This document shows, piece by piece, positions 1 through 8,500 of a DNA stretch of 10,756 bases. A model generated the notes under the pieces. The model did not search any database. It saw only the letters and a program-made list of their open reading frames with translations, and was not told the DNA's origin. The translations under genes and the position numbers were made by a program. Origin of the DNA: JAIXWP01 sp044371755 (GTDB lineage: Bacteria > Bacteroidota > Bacteroidia > Flavobacteriales_D > Sanyastnellaceae); assembly GCA_044371755.1 (NCBI GenBank), contig JBILSZ010000091.1, positions 1-10,756 of the forward strand, read 5' to 3'. Every line of letters begins with the position of its first letter. The first letter of the stretch is position 1.

Positions 1-47
1 TCGCGCCTAACCGAGGGATGTGATTTCACAAAAAATCTTTCAAAATA

Positions 48-2471
48 ATGAAAACAATAAAATACATCCTTGGTGTTTGCTTGATGATTTCTACATCATC
101 AATCTTTGCTCAGGGTCTTCAGGGTATTGTTGTTGAGAAGTATTACTCAACCGATGCTGCTGACGCCGCTGAAGCTGCCGCTAACGGTGCTGTTGTGCCA
201 CTTACTGCTGGTTCTACAGTTTACCGTGTGTATGTGGACATGGCCGCTGGTTATGAGTTCTCTCAGATCTATGGTAGCCCAACTCACAACCTCACTGTTA
301 CTTCTTCTGCTAACTTCTTTAACGATCCTACTTTCGGTACTGACTATGCACCAAACGTAAGTGCTGCAAACTTCCGCACTGAAACTGCTTGGTTGGATTC
401 ATATTTCACAGTAGCTGGTGTTCGCAATGGCTCTGTTGGTGTATTGAAGTCAGAAGATACTGACGGATCTGTAGGTCATGCTACTGGTCTTCTTGCAAAC
501 AATGCTGGTGGATGCTTCGGTCTTCCTATCACTGGTGCTGGTGCACAAGATGGTATGGTTCCTTCAAGCGTTTCTACTTTCATCGCTCCAAGCTCTATTG
601 GTCTCGATGCAGTTGCTGGTGCTTTGGATCAAACTGCTGGTAACTCAGTAGTAGTAAACAACGGTTTCTTGGTTGCTCTTGGCGGCGTAGTTGGTGCTAC
701 ATCATCAAACATGGTTTTGATCGGTCAGTTCACAACTTCTGGTACTTTGAGCTTCCAACTCAACCTTCAGTTGATCAATACCTCTACTGGCGTTGCTGAG
801 AACTACGTTTCTTCAAACCCAGTAGGCGGTGAACTTACTCACCCAACTTTGACTTACAACTCTGGTATCGCTCCAGTAGTAGCTATCACAGCTCCTGCTA
901 ACGGTGCTAACGTAAACCTCGGTTCAAACGTTACTATCACTGCTACAGCTACTGATGCAGGTGGTACTATAACTTCTGTAGAATTCTTTGTAGATGCAGT
1001 GTCTATCGGTGTAGATGCTACATCTCCTTACAGTGTTTCTTACAACGCGGCAGCTCTTGGTTCAAGAGTTATCACTGCTGTTGGAATTGACAACGATTGT
1101 AACGAAACTACTTCTGCATCTAGAACAATCAATGTAGTGAATGCTCCAACGAGCGCTCCTGCTAATGATGGATATGCGAACTCTTCTGTTCGTGTTGCTT
1201 CAGGCTTCCCAGCTTGTGCTAATATCTTCGGCAGCCTTGCAAATGCTACTAACTCTTCTGAAGCGTTGTCTTCTGAGCCAGTTGGTGCAGGTCAAGACGT
1301 ATGGTACTCTTTCGTTGCTGCTACTAACGGTGCACGCATCCAAGCTACTACAACTGTTAACGACCTAGTGCTTGAGCTTCAAACTTCAGCTGGTGTTTTG
1401 GTTGAAACAGAAAACGCCAATGGCGTTGGTGGTACTGAAGTAATGGTTGTAGGTGGCCTCACTCCAGGTGCTACTTACTTCCTCGCAGTTCGCAACTTCA
1501 ATACTGTTGCAGCTGGTTCTTTCGCACTTTGCATCCAGAGCTTGGTAGCAAGTGATCCAGACAATGGAACAACTTTCTCTAACCTTTGTAACGCATTCAA
1601 GTGCGACTGGAACGGTGCACAATTGTTCAGCGCAACTTTTGATGATGGTACAAACCAATACACTGCAAGTTCTCCTTCTACAAGCATTCCTTTCTCTGCG
1701 TTCGGTGGCTTGCAGTACAACACTGTTTATCAAGTGACGATTACTACTACCTTCATTCAAAATGATGGTACTGGTGCTAACCCAACTACAGTAGTAGTAG
1801 TTTCTCCAGCATATACAATTACAATTGCTCAACACCCATTGACTTCGTTGAGATCAATTGATCGTTGCCCAACTACACGTCCAGTATCTGCGTTCATCAG
1901 CACAGATAGATTCGTGTGCGGTGCTACATCTTACGATTGGGAATTTGTAGAAGTAAATCCACTTAACCCAGCTGAGGTAATCAGCTTGGAGCCAGTGATT
2001 ATCAATAGCGGTTCTTCTGCTCGTTTCATCCGTATCAACCAGTTGCCAACTGCTGAGCCTGGTGATCGCTACAGAGTGCGCGTTCGTCCAGTATTCGCAA
2101 GCGGCCCTGGCACGTTCACAACTGGATATGAGGAATTGTGTGTTGCTGGTGCAGCAAGCATGGAAGTAGAAGAAGGAACAGCTATCGTTCGTGAGCGTTC
2201 TTTGATCGAAACTATCTCTGAAGAGATGGCAGTATATCCTAATCCAAACCGTGGTGAAGTATTCACAGTTCAAGCTGCAGGCATCGAGTCTGAGCAAGTT
2301 TTTGTGCGTATTTTAGACATGATGGGTAAGGAAGTTTATAGCACTGGTTACAGTGTTGACGGCGTGTTGAATGCGATGATTCAAATGGATCGTGCATTGA
2401 GCGCTGGTGTTTACATGATTGAGCTTATCGACGGTGAAAACCGTATGGTTGAGCGCATGATCGTAGAATAA
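48..2471 (+). CDS. T9SS type A sorting domain protein with Ig-like and PPC-like domains (secreted surface protein)
   Basis: An 807-residue exported protein. Residues 1-22 form a Sec signal peptide (Lys-rich start, hydrophobic core, likely cleavage after IFAQ). Residues 23-275 are an Ala/Gly/Thr-rich beta domain beginning with a VVEKYY motif; I cannot name it, though it resembles N-terminal domains of other secreted Bacteroidota proteins. Residues 276-364 are a bacterial Ig-like domain (starts PVVAITAPANG; SVEFFVD strand). Residues 371-499 are a PPC-like beta-sandwich (GAGQDVWYSF, ATYFLAVRNF). Residues 503-699 are an unnamed domain with KCDWN, CPTTR and RYRVRVRP motifs. Residues 727-807 are a T9SS type A sorting domain (VYPNPNRGE, SAGVYMIEL), so the protein should cross the outer membrane and be attached to the surface or released, with this tail removed. 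No catalytic motif is seen; an adhesive or structural role is inferred. Codon choice is strongly biased (GGT, GCT, ACT, AAC) compared with the next gene, suggesting high expression. Only six lysines occur in the whole protein. The start is chosen because the signal peptide follows directly. Confidence 0.93.
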   Translation: MKTIKYILGVCLMISTSSIFAQGLQGIVVEKYYSTDAADAAEAAANGAVVPLTAGSTVYRVYVDMAAGYEFSQIYGSPTHNLTVTSSANFFNDPTFGTDYAPNVSAANFRTETAWLDSYFTVAGVRNGSVGVLKSEDTDGSVGHATGLLANNAGGCFGLPITGAGAQDGMVPSSVSTFIAPSSIGLDAVAGALDQTAGNSVVVNNGFLVALGGVVGATSSNMVLIGQFTTSGTLSFQLNLQLINTSTGVAENYVSSNPVGGELTHPTLTYNSGIAPVVAITAPANGANVNLGSNVTITATATDAGGTITSVEFFVDAVSIGVDATSPYSVSYNAAALGSRVITAVGIDNDCNETTSASRTINVVNAPTSAPANDGYANSSVRVASGFPACANIFGSLANATNSSEALSSEPVGAGQDVWYSFVAATNGARIQATTTVNDLVLELQTSAGVLVETENANGVGGTEVMVVGGLTPGATYFLAVRNFNTVAAGSFALCIQSLVASDPDNGTTFSNLCNAFKCDWNGAQLFSATFDDGTNQYTASSPSTSIPFSAFGGLQYNTVYQVTITTTFIQNDGTGANPTTVVVVSPAYTITIAQHPLTSLRSIDRCPTTRPVSAFISTDRFVCGATSYDWEFVEVNPLNPAEVISLEPVIINSGSSARFIRINQLPTAEPGDRYRVRVRPVFASGPGTFTTGYEELCVAGAASMEVEEGTAIVRERSLIETISEEMAVYPNPNRGEVFTVQAAGIESEQVFVRILDMMGKEVYSTGYSVDGVLNAMIQMDRALSAGVYMIELIDGENRMVERMIVE
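1158..2144 (+). repeat. Shared C-terminal block, copy 1 (PPC-like + unnamed domain)
   Basis: This segment encodes residues 371-699 of the first T9SS protein and is homologous to 7291-8250 in the next gene. Hand alignment of the PPC-like core (about 90 residues from the EPVGAGQDVWYSF motif) gives roughly 55-60% identity. The following domain shares FKCDWN, GLQY, CPTTR, a WEF strand, an RF(I/L)R(I/V)N strand, RYRVRVRP and LCV. DNA identity is patchy (short exact runs such as the one encoding CPTTR), so this is an old duplication, not a recent repeat. Confidence 0.85.
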
Positions 2472-2493
2472 TTTAGTTTTTGCGTAAATGAAG

Positions 2494-2529
2494 CCCTCCT
2501 CTGATTATTCAGGGGAGGGTTTTGTTTTT
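2494..2529 (+). terminator. Intrinsic terminator of the first T9SS gene
   Basis: An 11-bp stem (ccctcctctga at 2494-2504 with tcaggggaggg at 2509-2519, one G-U wobble) closes a 4-nt loop and is followed by a T-rich run (ttttgttttt). It lies 22 bp after the stop codon of the upstream gene. Its T-tract doubles as the -33 region of the promoter of the next gene. Confidence 0.9.
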
Positions 2530-2549
2530 AGAGAAATTTGCTATATTTG
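2522..2549 (+). promoter_or_regulatory. Bacteroidota-type promoter for the lysyl-oxidase gene
   Basis: TTG at 2522-2524 (within a TTTG) is followed after 17 bp by TATATTTG at 2542-2549, an exact match to the phylum's -7 consensus TAnnTTTG. Known spacings in Flavobacterium-type promoters are about 17-23 bp. Transcription would start near 2556, leaving a leader of about 20 nt before the ATG at 2578. An interrupted palindrome (ttggttt-cc-aaaccaa, 2547-2562) overlaps the end of the -7 element and the likely start site and could be an operator. Confidence 0.65.
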
Positions 2550-2577
2550 GTTTCCAAACCAACCAAAACCTAGACAG

Positions 2578-5500
2578 ATGACGTACTCTCTGAAAGCCAT
2601 TTGTGGCTTTTTCGTCCTTAATTTTCTGTTCATTTTCTCTTATGCACAGATCAATACCTACAGTTTTACTCAGTCTAATGAGGCGTACGCTTCTTTATCT
2701 AGTTCAACAGTAATATTTACTTCAGGATGGGACGACCAAACTCCCGTCTCAGTCACGCTTCCCTTTTCCTTTACATTCAATCAAGTGAGTTATACCGCGT
2801 TAAGAATTAATCCTAACGGTTATATTACTTTCGGCGCCACGGCTCCAGCGGGAAATAGCTACAACCCAATCAGTGCCACTACCGGATATAGCGGAGCTAT
2901 CGCCGCTATCGGAAGAGACTTAATTTCAAACGCGTCCACCGTTGTGTACGGCACCGAAGGAACAAGTCCTAACAGAGTTTTCGTTGTTCAATGGAACAAT
3001 GCTCGCAGATTTAGCGGCACTGGTGGACTCGTAGGTGATGTTTTGAATTTTCAAATAAGAATCTATGAAACAACGAACATAGCTGAGGTACGCTATGGAA
3101 CTTGCACAGCTTCAAACACTGCAAATCTTACCTGTCAAGTAGGATTGCGTGGGGCATCAAATACCGACTATAACAATAGATCTTCTTCTAGCAACTGGTC
3201 ATCTACCACTGCAGGTGGCGCTAACAACTCTTCGGTTGCAATCACCAATACTGTGATGCCATCTTCTGGTTTGAATTTTAGGTGGACACCAGCACCCCCT
3301 TGCACAGGCACTCCAAACATGCCCAACGTAACAACATCTGTAAGCGGTTGTTTAAATGCTCCAGTCACACTTACAGCAACCAACATTTCAACAGGCACCG
3401 GCATCTCTTATCAGTGGCAGTCTTCCACAAATGGGACTTCTGGTTGGGCCAACGTCGTGGGAGGAACAGGTGCCACTACTGCATCCTACACAACTGCAGC
3501 ACTAACAAATCTCATTTATTATCGCTTAATCACTACCTGTTCAGCAAGCGGCTTGACATCTACCAGCTCAACAATAACAGTAAATATTGGAGACTGCTCT
3601 CCCGATAATGATATGTGTTTTGAAGCTTTACCATTTGTTGTAAATGGTGGAGCACTGAACCTCACTACTGCATATGCTACCAACGATAGTACAGACCCTT
3701 CTTGCGGCGGTACTGGTATCCGAGATATCTGGTACTCATTTGTATATACAGGCGGTACGGTAACGATTCAGACCGGTTTGGGAACACTTAACGATACAAG
3801 ACTTGCAGTTTATGCTTCTTGTGGAGGAAATCAAATAGCATGTAATGATGATACTCAAGGCCTAGGATTGGCGTCAAGACTCATTCTGGATTGTGTCAAC
3901 CTCGTTCAAGGAAGTACATATTACATTCAAGTTGGGGGATATCAAGCACTACAAGGAACATTTACACTTAATGTCACTTCGGTAGGAGCTACTGGTTGCA
4001 CCAACCCTCTTGCATCCAACTATAACGGCTGCGCTACCTCAGACGATGGAAGCTGCGTATTCCCAGCACTATCCTCTTCTTTCTATAGCACACCCACAGG
4101 AAACAACTGCTCTAATCTGCAGTTCACAAGCACTGCTGCCGGTAATATTGTTGGATATGCATGGACATTCGAAGGTGGCAATCCTTCCTCTGCCTCTGTC
4201 GCCAATCCTACAGTTAATTTCGGTAGCGCCGGATCATTTGACGTTACACTAGTTGTGACCGATGTATTGGGCAATACCGCCACCTCAACACAAACTATTG
4301 ATGTTGAAAATGGAATTATTATGACTGTTGATATCACTACAGATAATCTTCCTCAACAAACTACTTGGTCTGTTTTTGATGAAAATAATGTTGTCGTAGC
4401 TAGCGGAACAAGCAATGATGCCACATTCTGTATCAATAATGGATGTCACCGTTTTGAAATCTATGATAGTGGTAATAATGGGATATGTTGCTCTAGCGGA
4501 AGCGGCTCATATAGAATATTTATTAATGGAATTCAAGTAGCCAATGGCGCTCAGTTTACCACCGATGATATTCGATATGTGAACTGTCCTGAAGGCACTG
4601 CCTGCAACGATCCTATCGTTGTAAGTGAAGGGGAATATACCACTCCATTTGCCAATGCTTGGTATGAATTCACCCCACCAGCAAATGGTCAATACAAAAT
4701 TGAAACATGTGGCTTGTCAACATGTGATACCAAGCTTTGGATCTACGACTATTGCAACATGGCTTTCTTCGATGATACAAATGAAGCCACGATCACCTAT
4801 AACGACGACTTCTGCGGGGTACAATCTCAGATCACTCCAATCCTCGAAGGCGGCACCACATACTATATAAGAGTGGGTGACACCGACAATGCATGTGGTG
4901 GAGGCCCAATAGGATTTAGTATCTCTTATCTCGGCCCTATTCAAGGATGCATGGATCAACTTGCTTGTAACTATATGTTGATCGCCGAACTGCCTGGGCC
5001 TTGTTATTACAATGGTTCTCCTAACTGCGAAAACTTAGGACCAGACCTTGAAATTAGCTTGAACGATATCTTCAATTCGCTTTCTGTCAACACGCTTAAT
5101 GGAACAGATGGTTGTTTGGTAAACGAAGGTTGTCTCCAAGGTCTAGGTACTCGTCAGATATTGAGATTCACAACTACGATTTGGAATATCGGAAACCAAG
5201 ACTACTTTATTGGTGTGCCAACTGCAGCAAATGAACAATTTGAATGGGATCCATGTCACAATCACTATCACTACGAGGGATATGCAGAATATCTTCTCTA
5301 TAATCAAGATGGTGTGCCGATGCCTGAGATTGGATTTAAAAATGGATTCTGTGTACTAGATTTATTCTGCCCTTCTGGTTTTACAGCAAAATATACTTGC
5401 GGAAACATGGGTATCACCGCAGGATGTCGCGACACTTATTCGTCTGCATTAGCTTGTCAATGGATCGATATTACCAACGTACCTGCTGGTGAATATTATC

Positions 5501-8500
5501 TGGTGGTTAGAACAAACTGGGATCAAGCTCCAGATCAATTAGGTCGATACGAATTGCGTTACGACAATAACTGGGCACAAGTATGTGTCTCTTTTGGTCG
5601 CGATGCGAATAATAACATTATCAACTTCACCAAAAATATTAGCTCTTGTCCAATCATAGAAGACTGCGTTGGACAACCTTTCGGTGACCAATACGCTGAT
5701 TGCGCAGGCAACTGTCCTGGCACAGTCCGTAGCGCAGACGTGGTTTCTGACTTCCTAATCAATGAACTCGATGTGCACCAATACTTGGATGCGGCTTCCA
5801 GAAATGTAATTATTCCAGTTTCAAACTGTACAGATCTTAATTCTGATGGAATGATTTCTGTCGCTGATGCTGCTTATCTCGAAGAATGTATTCATGATCA
5901 ACTTGACCTAGGTATAAATCCACTTATGCTCGATGAGTGTGCATGGGATCCAGAAGTATTCGATAACAACAAGTCGGCTGAAATTGGCGTGGCAAGCATC
6001 AATACAGCTCTTGGCTATGTTGATATTTATATAAGAAATGAAGATTGCGAAATTTCAGGACTCGAATTCGAATTGAGCGGCCTCGCTATTGAAAACGTAA
6101 CTCCACTGCTTCCTTTGCAAGACTGGAACCCCCATATTCACTTCGAAACGGAAGGAACTAAAGTGGCAGTAGTAGGCGCAGCACATTCACTATTGCCTGT
6201 TCACTTCACAAACACTCCAGTGCTTCGTGTTCATTACAGCCTTCTTGAAGGTCAGGAAGTATGTGTAAGCGCAATCATAGATGTGCTCGATGAATTCGTG
6301 CATAATATTCTTTTTGACTACGGAACTTGTGCAAGCATTGCGGCAAATGTCGAAGCCGATTTTTCTGCCTCTAGCGAGAATGTTTGCGGTGGAACTGCCA
6401 TCACTTTCACACCAGGTGAAACTGGTACTCCAACAAGTTGGTCATGGTCATTCCCAGGTGGTACTCCATCGACATCTTCTAGTCAATTCCCAGTGATTAC
6501 CTATAATACTCCTGGTTTGTACAGTGTATCACTCACAGTATCAAATGGAACATCAAGCGATGATATTACCGTTGAAAATCTCATCACCGTTAATAGCAGT
6601 GTTACTTATTATCAAGATGCTGACGGTGATGGTTTTGGTAATCCACTTGTCACCCAGTCGGGCTGCGTCGCTCCAACCGGTTATGTTTCTAACGCAGCTG
6701 ATTGTAATGACGGAGCTTCCGCTATTAACCCATCCGCTTCTGAAATTTGTAATAATATAGATGATGATTGTGATACAGTTATCGATGAAGGTTTTGATAT
6801 GGACAATGACGGTGTTACAGTATGTGAAGGTGATTGCGATGACAATAATGCACTTGTATATCCAGGAGCATTCGAATTATGCAACGGTAATGATGAAGAC
6901 TGTGACGATATAATTGATGAAGGATTTGATCAAGATAACGACGGATTCACAATATGTAATGGTGACTGCAATGACAATGATGCAACAATCTATCCTGGTG
7001 CAACGGAAATTTGTGGAAACGATGTTGACGAGGATTGTACTGGTGGACTAAATAATGGTTGCCCAGTATTCATTTACTATCCAGATAATGATAACGACGG
7101 TTATGGTACACTTGCAAATTCCATTAATAGCTATTCCAACACTCCTCCTGTTGGTTATGTCACACAATCAGGAGACTGTAATGATAACAACTCCTCGGTT
7201 AGACCAGGCGCACAGGAACTCTGCATCACCAACTACGATGACGACTGTGATGGATTTGTAAATGAGGGCTGCACAATCACGGCTGTGGCAAACGATAACC
7301 GCAGCAATGCCATTCATCTCAATGGTAATGTATATCCTGCTTGCAGCAATACCAATGCAAATCTTCTTAATGCCACAGCATCAGAGGAAACTTTCAGTGA
7401 AGAACCCCTAGGGGCCGGACAAGATGTGTGGTATTCCTTTACTGCTCAGACCAACGGAGTGCGCCTTACAGCAATTAGCACAATCAATGATATGGTGATT
7501 GAATTACAAACCGTAGGAGGTGTGTCTATTGCTATCCAAAACGTACACGGCATTGGCGGAGGAGAAATTCTCGCCCACGGAAATTTGATACCAGGTACTA
7601 CTTATTATGTTGCACTTCGCAACTTCAATACAAATGCCGCAGGTAACTTCAGCTTCTGCATTCAGCATCTCGTGCCTTCAAATCCAGATTACGGTCTTTC
7701 TTATTCTGGTTTATGCACAACGTTCAAATGCGATTGGAATGCCGCAAGCATATACGAGGTAACGTTCACAGATGAGGATTTCGAAGTAAGTTATTCTACC
7801 CCTAATACGATTATGTCGCTTTCTCTCTTCCCAGGTTTGCAATACGATCACACTTATCAAGTTTATATCAATTCTATTTTCAACTTCCCAGGCTCTCCTT
7901 CTGTGTCTGTAATGGGCGGGCCATATAGCGTCTATATTACCTCACATCCAGACGTAGACCTAAGAGCCGGAGATCAATGCCCAACTACACGAAATTTATG
8001 GGCTTTCATCGCCGCAGACAAATGGATTTGTTCATGTGTTGAATACGAATGGGAATTCATTCCAGTAGATGAAAATGATCAGATTATCGGACTAGAAACA
8101 TATTACGTGGAAAGTAATTCACCAACAAGATTCTTACGTGTAAATACCATTCCGAATGTTCAAAATGGAAATAGATATCGCGTCAGAGTGAGACCTATAT
8201 TTGAGTTTGGCGCCGGAGATTGGGGCACCGATTATCAATTGCTATGCGTGACCCCTTCCGCTGGAATGGCAGCAAACGATCAAGTACCCGCTATTGCTAA
8301 TCAACCCGCCAACAACCCAGTTGAAGAACAACTCAGCCTCGGCGTGTTTCCAAACCCATCGAATGGTAAAAACGTAAACATATTCGTAGATGGTATCGAG
8401 GCAAATCAAATTCGAATCAGATTGTTCGATGCAGTGGGTAGAGTAGTGTATGATAAAAATATTACCAATACCGGCTATACCATAAGTATCGACTTCACTT

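Noticed and set aside
19..30. TGTGA-TT-TCACA inverted repeat upstream of the first gene
   Set aside because: Looks like CRP half-sites but the 2-bp spacing is wrong for the 6-bp CRP spacer, and only 47 bp of upstream sequence is available.
1386..1835. 149-codon open frame on the minus strand inside the first gene
   Set aside because: Low-complexity Cys/Ser/Thr-rich translation, a shadow of the strongly biased codons of the sense gene.
2488..2577. N-terminal 30-codon extension of the LOX protein
   Set aside because: It overlaps a terminator and promoter and would place the signal peptide internally.
6700..7272. Regular 132-bp spacing as a tandem DNA repeat
   Set aside because: The DNA of the units is too diverged; the periodicity comes from conserved protein repeats.
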